A stretch of DNA of 9,017 nt from Dehalococcoidales bacterium. GTDB lineage: Bacteria > Chloroflexota > Dehalococcoidia > Dehalococcoidales > RBG-16-60-22. The stretch covers positions 1 through 9,017 of the forward strand of contig DAOVRI010000065.1 of the NCBI GenBank assembly GCA_030628245.1. Direction: 5' to 3'. Each line of letters opens with the position of its first letter. Positions within the stretch are counted from its first letter, which is position 1. A model generated the notes under the pieces. That model was given only the letters and a program-made list of their open reading frames with translations, was not told the DNA's origin and searched no databases. The position numbers and the translations under genes were made by a program. Shown one piece after another: positions 1 to 5,558 of this stretch.

Positions 1-1
1 C

Positions 2-439
2 GAACCCGTTGCCGAGAAAAGGCAGCTCGCCAAAAAGCTGGGAGCCGATGTGGTGGTGGACCCTCTCAAAGAAGACATTGTGGAAATCGGTAAAAAGCTG
101 ACCGATGGCAGGGGCTTTGATACCGTTATCGAAGCCAGCGGCAGTCTCGACGCCGCCAAGCAGGCCCTCTCCCTCATTGATTATTGCGGCACCATACTCT
201 GGGCGGCGGTCTATCCACGGGACGCCGAGGTAGGCGTACCGCCTTCTTATATGTATTCCAAAGAGTTGACTATTCGCGCTATCTTCACGTCTCCTTATTC
301 TTTCCCCCGGGCTCTGAATTTACTGCCCAAACTTGACCTGGAACCTCTCATCACGCACATCATTCCCCTCGATGAAATTAAGAGGGTATTTGAAACTCAT
401 AAGACGGGCAAGTCCATAAAGATACTGGTTAAACCTTAA
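2..439 (+). CDS. Zinc-type (medium-chain) alcohol dehydrogenase, C-terminal part; 5' end outside window
   Basis: The reading frame is open from the first bases and ends at TAA 437-439, giving the last 145 residues of a medium-chain dehydrogenase/reductase. The visible part begins after the nucleotide-binding glycine motif, in the stretch KKLGADVVVDP typical of the second half of the Rossmann domain. It continues through GRGFDTVIEASGS and ends with the LDEIKRVFETHKTGKSIKILV tail shared by threonine, sorbitol and other zinc alcohol dehydrogenases. The zinc-binding and catalytic residues lie upstream of the window, so the substrate cannot be inferred. It is probably an NAD(P)-dependent sugar, polyol or alcohol dehydrogenase. 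The next gene starts 28 nt downstream on the same strand, followed by the transketolase halves, which suggests a shared carbohydrate-related transcript. The GTG at 50 is internal to the frame and is not a real start. Confidence 0.88.
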   Translation, partial: EPVAEKRQLAKKLGADVVVDPLKEDIVEIGKKLTDGRGFDTVIEASGSLDAAKQALSLIDYCGTILWAAVYPRDAEVGVPPSYMYSKELTIRAIFTSPYSFPRALNLLPKLDLEPLITHIIPLDEIKRVFETHKTGKSIKILVKP

Positions 440-467
440 AGATTGTATCGGGAAAGCGAGGTTGTCA

Positions 468-680
468 ATGACGGAGAAGATTAACTGCGGTAAATGTAAT
501 ATGCTGCTGTATTTCGGTGAGGAGATAAATCGCCGACTCTACATGCGCGCGATACCGTCGGAAGAGACGGTACTGGGATTCTATAACAATACCTGCCCGA
601 GATGCGGCGGCAAATTGACGCTGAAAACAGTGAATATAGCAACGGAAGGGCGAAAGAAATGGCACACGACGAAAAGTTAA
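468..680 (+). CDS. Small zinc-ribbon protein, function unknown
   Basis: A 70-residue protein with two CxxC pairs, Cys7/Cys10 (CGKC) and Cys43/Cys46 (CPRCGGK), the layout of a four-cysteine zinc ribbon. No signal peptide or membrane segment is visible, so it should be cytoplasmic. I chose ATG 468 over the in-frame TTG at 462 because the purine-rich stretch at 451-461 (GGAAAGCGAGG) lies at ribosome-binding distance. The end overlaps the transketolase N-half by 22 nt (659-680), which argues for translational coupling and for a real gene. The function is not known. Association with the split transketolase could mean a structural or regulatory partner, but this is only context. ORFs on the opposite strand here are shadows. 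Confidence 0.72.
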   Translation: MTEKINCGKCNMLLYFGEEINRRLYMRAIPSEETVLGFYNNTCPRCGGKLTLKTVNIATEGRKKWHTTKS

Positions 681-1555
681 TCAGTGAACTCGAGGAAAAG
701 GCTGATATCGTCCGCAGAAACATCTTCACCATATTTGATGCCAGCCAGATGGGGCACGCCGGCGGGACGATGTCGCTGGTCGAAATCGTTACCGCTCTCT
801 ATTTCCACCACCTGAAAATCGACCCCAAAAACTGCGACTGGCCGGAACGAGACAGGCTGGTGCTTTCCAAGGCACATTGCTGTGAGGCCATCTATGCCAT
901 CCTGGTGGAGCTCGGAGTGCTCCCCAGAGAGACACTGACCACGTATTACCGTTACGGCTCGCCGCTCCAGGGTCACGCCGACCGCTGGTGTACCCAGGGT
1001 ATTGATTACTCCGGCGGTTCGCTGGGGCAGGGCCTGTCCTTTGCCGCCGGTTTGGCCCTGGCAGAAAAGTTCAAGGTCTTACGACAGCCGCCATCCCAGA
1101 GCTCTCTTATGCCGCGATACATAACCCGGTATAACCCTCTCTACCGGTCTTACTGCATTCTCGGCGATGGCGAATGTCATGAAGGTCAGGTATGGGAAGC
1201 CGCCATGTTTGCCACGAAATATAAACTGGATAATCTCATAAATATCGTCGACTATAATAAATTCTCTCTCGACGGGCCGACCAATGAGGTAATGCAGATA
1301 GAGCCGTTTGTCGATAAGTGGAAGTCCTTCGGGTGGTGGGTTACCGAGATTGACGGTCACAACCTGAGAGAGATTGTTGACGTACTGGACCTGGCCAGCA
1401 ATCTGTATGGCGACGGCAAACCGAAGTGTATCATTGCCCATACGGTTAAAGGTCACGGAATTTCCAGTTGGGAGGCGGCGCATACTCATATTGGTCGGGG
1501 TGAGGATATCAGTCGGGGCGTCCGGGAAGGGAGAGCTAAATATGGCGAAGTATAG
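659..1555 (+). CDS. Transketolase, N-terminal subunit (split transketolase)
   Basis: A 298-residue thiamine-diphosphate-binding half of transketolase, which moves two-carbon ketol units between sugar phosphates in the non-oxidative pentose phosphate pathway. Visible landmarks are His33 in GHAGG, His73 in SKAHC, His106 in GHAD, the ThDP/Mg motif GDGECHEGQ starting at Gly169 with Asn200 in VDYNKFSLDG, and His261 in AHTVKGHG. The start at 659 is set by the Shine-Dalgarno-like GGAAGG at 645-650; in-frame codons further upstream overlap the previous gene. Two oddities stand out. About 20 residues around 140-163 (RQPPSQSS to RYNPLYR) appear inserted before the ThDP motif compared with usual N-halves. 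The usual SKGH and GHP motifs read SKAH and GHAD. It overlaps the C-half by 14 nt, so the two are made as a pair. A specialised ketolase rather than the housekeeping enzyme is possible. Confidence 0.92.
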   Translation: MAHDEKLISELEEKADIVRRNIFTIFDASQMGHAGGTMSLVEIVTALYFHHLKIDPKNCDWPERDRLVLSKAHCCEAIYAILVELGVLPRETLTTYYRYGSPLQGHADRWCTQGIDYSGGSLGQGLSFAAGLALAEKFKVLRQPPSQSSLMPRYITRYNPLYRSYCILGDGECHEGQVWEAAMFATKYKLDNLINIVDYNKFSLDGPTNEVMQIEPFVDKWKSFGWWVTEIDGHNLREIVDVLDLASNLYGDGKPKCIIAHTVKGHGISSWEAAHTHIGRGEDISRGVREGRAKYGEV

Positions 1556-2534
1556 CGAGCATGTAAAAATCGATGGCAATGCCATGGTCGCCGATGGTGT
1601 TAATAACGGGATGATGAAAGCGGCTGCAAAAGACGACCGGATAATCGCCGTCCTGGAGGATATGGGCTTTCCCGGCTTGGGCTGGTTCAAAGAGAATGCC
1701 CCGGAGAGGGTCATTGAGTGCGGTATCGCCGAGGCGAACGGGGCGGTCATGGCCGCCGGACTGGCCGCGGAAGGGTTCGTGCCGTTCATCCACAGCTTTG
1801 CCTTCGCGGTGGTCAGCCGTGCCTGCAACCAGATTCGGCAAAGTATTTTACAGGACCGCTTCAACGTTAAGCTGCTGGGCAGGGAGGGAGCCTGGGGCGA
1901 GCCGGGCATATCTCATAACCACATTGAAATAATCGGCATCACGCGCGTCATGCCCAATCTCGTTATCGTCGACCCCGCGGATGTCGTTGAGGCCGAGAAA
2001 GCCGTGATGGCTATCGCCGAATACATCGGGCCGGTATTCCTGAAGATAGAGGCCAGCCCGCCGCCCCTGAGAATATTCACGGAAGACTATCCATTCGACC
2101 TCGGCAAGGCATACACGGTAAAAGACGGCAAGGACGCCACCATTATTGCCTGCGGGTATATGCTGACGGAATCTATACTGGCCGGCGAGCTTCTTGAAAA
2201 GGAAGGGATTGACGTCAGGATAATCAACATGAGCACGTTGAAGCCTCTGGATAACGAGGCGGTAATCAGGGCGGCCGAGGAGACCGGGGCAATCGTTACC
2301 GCCGAGAACGCCAGCATTATCGGCGGTCTGGGAGAAGCCGTGGCTACCGTGCTTTCCGAGTATTCGCCGGCGCCTTTAATAAGAGTCGGCATTGAAGACG
2401 AGTTCAGCCAGTCCGGCAGAATCATGCCGGAAATAGACGAGCTTAAAACTCACTTCGGTCTTGGCGCCGAGGATGTGGCTCTATCGGTTAAAGAGTGCAT
2501 GGCCAAGCGAGAACGGCTAAAGAAAAGAAAATAA
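1542..2534 (+). CDS. Transketolase, C-terminal subunit (split transketolase)
   Basis: A 330-residue protein carrying the pyrimidine-binding and C-terminal domains of transketolase. The catalytic glutamate that activates the thiamine ring is expected at Glu64 in ECGIAEANG, equivalent to the GIAEQ motif of the family. His125/His127 in GISHNHIE fall where a substrate-contacting loop lies. The C-terminal domain begins near residue 185 and includes the conserved DVRIINMSTLKPLD strand and the VTAENASIIGGLG segment. ATG 1542 was chosen because it follows the purine-rich GGGAAGGGAG (1523-1532) and begins the conserved domain; the frame upstream is a shadow of the N-half. It works as a heteromer with the preceding gene. 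The transcription unit appears to end here, since the next gene is convergent. Confidence 0.93.
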   Translation: MAKYSEHVKIDGNAMVADGVNNGMMKAAAKDDRIIAVLEDMGFPGLGWFKENAPERVIECGIAEANGAVMAAGLAAEGFVPFIHSFAFAVVSRACNQIRQSILQDRFNVKLLGREGAWGEPGISHNHIEIIGITRVMPNLVIVDPADVVEAEKAVMAIAEYIGPVFLKIEASPPPLRIFTEDYPFDLGKAYTVKDGKDATIIACGYMLTESILAGELLEKEGIDVRIINMSTLKPLDNEAVIRAAEETGAIVTAENASIIGGLGEAVATVLSEYSPAPLIRVGIEDEFSQSGRIMPEIDELKTHFGLGAEDVALSVKECMAKRERLKKRK

Positions 2535-2541
2535 GTTTAGA

Positions 2542-2644
2542 TGTCTTTGCGAGGGCGACCTGCTCGCCGAACAAGCCCGCCTTCCAAAGCTCCGGAGGAG
2601 CGGCGGACAGGTTCTTTGGCAGGCGAGAGCCCGAAGCAATGACA
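2542..2644. repeat. Structured inverted-repeat element (REP/MITE-like) between convergent genes
   Basis: This 103-bp element fills nearly all of the gap between two convergent genes. Its outer ends are imperfect inverted copies: TGTCTTTGCGAGGGC at the left, and GCCCGAAGCAATGACA at the right, whose complement begins TGTCATTGC. Inside it a second pair, CGCCTTCCAAAG (2578-2589) and CTTTGGCAGGCG (2614-2625), matches at 11 of 12 positions. A short stem, GGCGA/TCGCC (2554-2568), and the palindrome CTCCGGAG (2590-2597) add further structure. The 'TTGCGAGG...GAAGCAAT' ends resemble, from memory, a dispersed non-coding repeat seen in many environmental genomes. It has no coding capacity and may act as a bidirectional transcription end. 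Only one copy is present here. Confidence 0.6.
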
Positions 2645-2662
2645 CCGGTTTATTTGTACTTT

Positions 2663-3637
2663 TTATCTCTTCAGCGGCTCCAGTCCCGCCTCCAGTCTGG
2701 CGTCGTTGATATGTATCAGCACCGCTTCCTCCAGCGGCATGCAGGAGAAGTTGAACTCTTCTTTAGCCCGTGCGGTGCTGACTTTCCACGGCAGGCCGCG
2801 CCGCCCGAGTGCCGGTTTTTGCGTGCCGAACTCTATTTTAGCATCGGGTATGTATTTCCGTACCGCATCGGCCACGTCTCTCATGCTGGCAGGGGGACCG
2901 CCGACGTTGTATACCGGGTATCTGGACGACTTGGCATGCAGCAGAATCCTGGTGAACTCCGCCAAATCGTCAGCGGAAACGGGGGAGATTAAATTCGTGC
3001 CGTCCACCTCGAAAGTGGCCGGCTCGCCTATAGCCGGCAGTGTTACGACGTCCGAGAACCATTTAGCTCCGAGAGGGAACTCGGCTCCATACCCGAATCC
3101 GATGGTCGGTCGTAAAGCGGTGAAGCTCATGCCGTACTGCTCGGTATATTGTCCGGCTGTCACCTCGGCCAGGCGTTTGCACAGGGCGTAGGAATGGCTG
3201 GGAAGCAAACGGTCGTCCTCGGTTACCTCTCTGTCTCCGTATTCTTCCTGCGGTCCGTAGACGGTCTCCGAGCTGGCGTAGATAACCCGCGAAGCCCCCA
3301 TGAGCCTGGCCGCCTCAAAGGCATTGCTCATACCCAGTGCGTTAATTTTTACGGCCAGTCGTGGATTGGTTTCAATCTGTTCGCCCATAAAAAAGGCCCA
3401 GTTCACCAGTTTATCGATGTTATATGTTTTCATGGCATTCAGGATGTCCTCAATCTGGGAGACGTCCCCCCGGACAAAATGGAACTTATCCGTATATCCC
3501 TCGATGGCCTTTATAAACCACTCTTTCGGCGGTGCTACGTCCATGGATACGACCGTATCTACGGCCTTGTCCCGGAGCAGGTGAAGGCATGTCTTGCGTC
3601 CGAAAAGTCCGCTGCCTCCCAAAACCAGTACTTTCAT
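2663..3637 (-). CDS. NAD-dependent epimerase/dehydratase (extended SDR family)
   Basis: A 324-residue extended short-chain dehydrogenase/reductase of the kind that epimerises, reduces or dehydrates nucleotide sugars. The N-terminus carries the NAD-binding glycine motif GGSGLFG (Gly7, Gly10, Gly13). Asp58 in RGDVSQ is the usual adenine-binding position. The catalytic set is Ser122/Ser123 in ASSETVYGP with Tyr150 and Lys154 in SYALCK (YxxxK). The C-terminal substrate domain includes YNVGGPPASMRDVADAVR. The length is typical for the family. The start is well supported: GGAGG lies 6 nt upstream (3644-3648), and an extended -10 promoter is about 40 nt away. The substrate cannot be told from sequence; NDP-hexose epimerase or reductase are both possible. 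It is convergent with the transketolase genes and divergent from the cupin. Confidence 0.92.
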   Translation of the reverse strand: MKVLVLGGSGLFGRKTCLHLLRDKAVDTVVSMDVAPPKEWFIKAIEGYTDKFHFVRGDVSQIEDILNAMKTYNIDKLVNWAFFMGEQIETNPRLAVKINALGMSNAFEAARLMGASRVIYASSETVYGPQEEYGDREVTEDDRLLPSHSYALCKRLAEVTAGQYTEQYGMSFTALRPTIGFGYGAEFPLGAKWFSDVVTLPAIGEPATFEVDGTNLISPVSADDLAEFTRILLHAKSSRYPVYNVGGPPASMRDVADAVRKYIPDAKIEFGTQKPALGRRGLPWKVSTARAKEEFNFSCMPLEEAVLIHINDARLEAGLEPLKR

Positions 3638-3678
3638 GTTCTACCTCCGTGGATTTATTAGGAAAAGCAACCGAACAG

Positions 3679-3687
3679 ATTATAGCA
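3679..3687 (-). promoter_or_regulatory. Extended -10 promoter of the epimerase gene
   Basis: Read on the minus strand the sequence is TGCTATAAT: a perfect TATAAT box preceded by the TGn of an extended -10. No good -35 is visible, which is normal for extended -10 promoters. The predicted start near 3672 gives a 5' leader of about 35 nt containing the GGAGG ribosome-binding site. Confidence 0.55.
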
Positions 3688-3711
3688 TTTTCCCAGGCAG
3701 GAGCAGAAATG

Positions 3712-3726
3712 GATAGCCGGGCTATC
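3712..3726. promoter_or_regulatory. Perfect 15-bp palindrome in the divergent epimerase/cupin region, possible operator
   Basis: GATAGCC-G-GGCTATC is a perfect inverted repeat with a single central base. It lies just upstream of the epimerase promoter and about 27 bp before the -35 candidate of the cupin gene, so a bound regulator could influence both. No T-run follows on either strand, so it is not an intrinsic terminator. The cognate regulator is not identifiable from the window. Confidence 0.35.
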
Positions 3727-3752
3727 GCCCGTAACTCACTTTTCGGGAAGCG

Positions 3753-3781
3753 TTGCAGATAGCTGAATGAAACGCTATACT
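3753..3781 (+). promoter_or_regulatory. Candidate promoter for the cupin gene
   Basis: TTGCAG (3753-3758) and TATACT (3776-3781) are separated by exactly 17 bp. The -10 matches consensus at five of six positions, while the -35 matches only TTG. The predicted start near 3788 leaves a leader of about 25 nt with AAGGGAG at 3797-3803 as ribosome-binding site. Confidence 0.4.
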
Positions 3782-3813
3782 TTTCCCAAACGGAGAAAGG
3801 GAGAGCACTGAAA

Positions 3814-4239
3814 ATGGCTGACACGAAATACGGCCACCTGGTGAAAAAATTGAAATACGAAGCAAGCAACGGCGAATATATGACGATGCCAGTAGGGGCG
3901 GACCTGGAGGGGCTGAACGTAAGTTTTGCGTGGGGATACCGCAGGCAGTTGGGTGCCTGGGGCGGCGACGGAGGTGTCTGTCATGCGCATCCTTACGGCG
4001 AATGCCTGGTCTTTACGGGCCTCGACTATGACCATTGGAATACCTTAGAGGCGGAAATCGAGATAGCGATGGGCGAGGAACGGGAAATACACGTATTTGA
4101 TACCCCCACGGTGGTCGTTGCCCCGAAAGGACTGGTACATTGTCCGCTGATAACTAGGAGAGTCGATAAACCCTACAGTTTCAGCGCGATTAGTCTTAAT
4201 ACCGAACACGCCACAACGTGGCTGGGGGGAGATAAATAA
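3814..4239 (+). CDS. Small single-domain cupin protein, function unknown
   Basis: A 141-residue protein with both cupin signatures. Motif 1 is CHAHPYGECLVFTG, giving metal-ligand candidates His57, His59 and Glu63. Motif 2 is APKGLVHCPL, giving His109. This is the complete 3-His/1-Glu set of a metal-binding beta barrel. No signal peptide or membrane segment is visible, so it is probably cytoplasmic. The start at 3814 follows AAGGGAG at 3797-3803. Cupins of this size include sugar-phosphate isomerases, dioxygenases and many uncharacterised proteins, so no reaction is assigned. The charged HVFDTPTVVVAPKGLVH segment is typical of small-molecule-binding cupins. It stands alone between a divergent epimerase and a 320-bp non-coding stretch. 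Confidence 0.85.
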   Translation: MADTKYGHLVKKLKYEASNGEYMTMPVGADLEGLNVSFAWGYRRQLGAWGGDGGVCHAHPYGECLVFTGLDYDHWNTLEAEIEIAMGEEREIHVFDTPTVVVAPKGLVHCPLITRRVDKPYSFSAISLNTEHATTWLGGDK

Positions 4240-4361
4240 GAAAACAGGCGTTCCCTTCCGTGGCGATAGGGGAGGACGGTCCGGAGCAGGGCACGATTGA
4301 ATAATCATCCCAGGGTTTATGCGGTGGTGAAAATTAAGCTATCGCTACAATATGAAAAATC

Positions 4362-4395
4362 GAATTGCCCGACTATGGAGCAAGTCGGGCAATTC
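4362..4395 (-). terminator. Strong hairpin with T-run on the minus strand, probable intrinsic terminator
   Basis: GAATTGCCCGAC (4362-4373) and GTCGGGCAATTC (4384-4395) are perfect 12-bp arms around a 10-nt loop. Read on the minus strand, the stem is followed within two bases by TTTTT (AAAAA at 4355-4359 on the plus strand), the layout of a rho-independent terminator. On the plus strand no T-run follows, so it would not end cupin transcription. It could stop read-through from the minus-strand respiratory operon, or end a short minus-strand RNA starting near 4435. Confidence 0.55.
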
Positions 4396-4424
4396 AAGGT
4401 AATGTTAGGGCAACTAAGCCGAAG

Positions 4425-4441
4425 ATACCCTACTGGGGTAT
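4425..4441. promoter_or_regulatory. CsoR/CstR-type operator 1
   Basis: ATACCCTACTGGGGTAT is a near-symmetric ATACCC-N5-GGGTAT site, the form recognised by CsoR-family repressors. It lies about 120 bp upstream of the CsoR/CstR-family gene in this window. It matches the site at 8977-8993, in the promoter of the rhodanese-cytochrome operon, at 15 of 17 positions. It is about 60 bp upstream of the -10 of the regulator's own promoter candidate, so it may instead govern a minus-strand promoter. Confidence 0.65.
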
Positions 4442-4470
4442 AGCTTATCACCTCTAATTCCTGATGTCAA
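4442..4470 (-). promoter_or_regulatory. Possible minus-strand promoter next to operator 1
   Basis: On the minus strand a perfect TTGACA (4470-4465) is followed after 17 bp by TAAGCT (4447-4442), a weak -10 preceded by TGA as in an extended -10. The predicted start near 4435 falls inside operator 1, so the repressor could block it. No gene lies downstream on this strand before the hairpin terminator at 4395-4362, so any product would be a short RNA of about 80 nt. Confidence 0.25.
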
Positions 4471-4479
4471 TAGGCTATC

Positions 4480-4508
4480 TTGGAATTTATACGATAGTAA
4501 GGTAGAAT
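4480..4508 (+). promoter_or_regulatory. Promoter of the CstR-like regulator
   Basis: TTGGAA (4480-4485) and TAGAAT (4503-4508) are spaced by 17 bp and match consensus at four and five of six positions. The predicted start near 4515 lies within CAGGGTATC, which resembles the right half of the two full operators, so weak autoregulation is possible. The leader is about 45 nt. Confidence 0.5.
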
Positions 4509-4559
4509 AACAGGGTATCATATTTAATTGTAACGGACGCAGTATTCATGGAGGATGCA

Positions 4560-4850
4560 ATGGCGAGGGAAGAAAAGCTAGAAGTGTCAAGGGAGGCAAT
4601 AGTAAAACGCCTCAAGCGGATAGAGGGACAGATACGCGGTCTTCAGAAGATGGTTGCCGATGAACGTGAATGTGAGAGCATAGTAACTCAACTGGCGGCA
4701 GTTCGGTCCGCTATTGATGGTGTTGGGGCGCTGGTTCTGAATAATTATATAAAAATTTGCACTCCCAGGGGAAGCAAAACTGATCCTGGTGTCTATGAAT
4801 CTATGGTACGGATAGTGGGTGTCTGGGGACGCGTGCGGTTAGGCGAGTAG
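4560..4850 (+). CDS. CsoR/RcnR/FrmR-family repressor, CstR-like (persulfide sensor candidate)
   Basis: A 96-residue all-helical repressor of the CsoR family, recognised by VKRLKRIEGQIRGLQKMV at the start of helix 1 and QLAAVRSAIDG in helix 2. The ligand residues can be placed by spacing. Cys38 (ERECESI) matches the first cysteine of CsoR. Cys67 (YIKIC) lies 29 residues later, as in both CsoR and the persulfide sensor CstR. The copper-ligand histidine between them is Tyr63 here. Two cysteines without the histidine argue against copper or nickel sensing and fit a thiol or persulfide sensor, although this has not been tested. ATG 4560 was chosen because GGAGG (4550-4554) lies 5 nt upstream; ATG 4548 overlaps that site. 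The target is probably the convergent rhodanese-cytochrome operon, whose promoter carries a matching operator. The C-terminal tail (TPRGSK to GRVRLGE) is short. Confidence 0.88.
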   Translation: MAREEKLEVSREAIVKRLKRIEGQIRGLQKMVADERECESIVTQLAAVRSAIDGVGALVLNNYIKICTPRGSKTDPGVYESMVRIVGVWGRVRLGE

Positions 4851-4910
4851 ATTCGAAGATAGGTAGGGGAGCACAATAACTTAAGACCTCTTGAGAAGGC
4901 CAATGAATCG

Positions 4911-5558
4911 CTATTTCTTGCCCTCGGCGACTTCGTCATACCACTTGCCGTAGTGGCTTCTGGCATACTTTTTGGAAACCTTACCGTCCCACATGGAGCG
5001 GAGCGACTCGGTCATTCTCGGATGTATCACGCCAAGGTAGATATGTACCAGCAGCATGAGGAAAGCCAGAAGAAAGGCAATATCGTGGAGTATGACGCAC
5101 CACTGAAAGACCCCCGGTGACAGAGCATCCTTGAGAAACCACATGAAGAAGCCGGATATCACAAAGAGAACCCCGGTAGCCAGCACAACAAACTGCCACA
5201 TCTTCTGTCCCGTGTTCACGTGTCCCTGCGGCGGCATGTTCTCCTCGTCGCCGCCGAAGTAATAAAGCGGCGCTGCCTGCGCCCAGTCCATATCACCTTT
5301 ACCCCAGGTAAGAGTCTCTTTAATGAAGTGGAATGACATTTTTGGATTTATAATGAAATACACTATCGGCACACCCACAAAGAACACCACGGCGATACGA
5401 TGGATGAACCTGGTCAAACCACCCGCGGCGGCACCCCCAATCCCAGGGAAGAATAGAATGGCCCCCGTGACTACCAGTACCAGAAAAGCCGCCGTGTGAA
5501 TCCAGTGAAACCAGACGGTTCGCTTTTTGAAGCGTTCAACTACTCGCGGTTCAGTCAT
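4911..5558 (-). CDS. Membrane cytochrome b, formate dehydrogenase gamma-subunit type
   Basis: A 215-residue integral membrane protein with four hydrophobic helices, around residues 17-37, 52-71, 121-141 and 155-178. Histidines lie where the diheme gamma subunits of formate dehydrogenase-N carry theirs: His18 in WFHWIH, His53 in FIHRIA, His158 in ILHDIA and His172 in LVHIYLG. The last two are 14 residues apart, as in E. coli FdnI. It should exchange electrons between menaquinone and the iron-sulfur subunit encoded just upstream. ATG 5558 overlaps the TGA of that gene (ATGA) and follows AGAAGGGG, so translation is coupled; the longer open frame upstream is not used. It is the last gene of the operon. 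No molybdenum catalytic subunit is present in the window, which is unusual for this pairing and suggests the multiheme protein is the terminal partner. Confidence 0.92.
   Translation of the reverse strand: MTEPRVVERFKKRTVWFHWIHTAAFLVLVVTGAILFFPGIGGAAAGGLTRFIHRIAVVFFVGVPIVYFIINPKMSFHFIKETLTWGKGDMDWAQAAPLYYFGGDEENMPPQGHVNTGQKMWQFVVLATGVLFVISGFFMWFLKDALSPGVFQWCVILHDIAFLLAFLMLLVHIYLGVIHPRMTESLRSMWDGKVSKKYARSHYGKWYDEVAEGKK

Larger units (their letters stand above)
4240..4559. other. Non-coding region between the cupin and CstR-like genes
   Basis: This stretch of about 320 bp has no credible coding frame. From 4240 to 4361 I see nothing beyond ordinary sequence, with no T-run terminator after the cupin gene. 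From 4362 on it carries a 12-bp-arm hairpin, a CsoR-type operator, a possible minus-strand promoter and the promoter of the downstream regulator, each listed separately. A half-operator GGGTAT (4513-4518) sits just downstream of that promoter's -10. Confidence 0.7.

Noticed and set aside
1079..1909. 276-residue minus-strand frame across the transketolase genes
   Set aside because: Shadow of two overlapping transketolase halves with clear catalytic motifs; its own translation has no recognisable domain.
3149..3661. 170-residue plus-strand frame opposite the epimerase
   Set aside because: Antisense shadow of a gene with intact GxxGxxG, YxxxK, ribosome-binding site and promoter.
4548..4559. ATG 4548 as start of the CstR-like regulator
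   Set aside because: The GGAGG that best serves as ribosome-binding site lies at 4550-4554, downstream of this ATG and 5 nt before ATG 4560.
4851..4910. Partial symmetry CTTAAG...CTTGAGAAG as a terminator between convergent genes
   Set aside because: The arms are short and imperfect and no T-run follows on either strand.
5555..5558. Genome-wide reassignment of TGA to a sense codon
   Set aside because: The iron-sulfur gene ends in TGA exactly at the ATGA overlap with the cytochrome b start and meets a TAG a few codons later, so TGA acts as a normal stop here.
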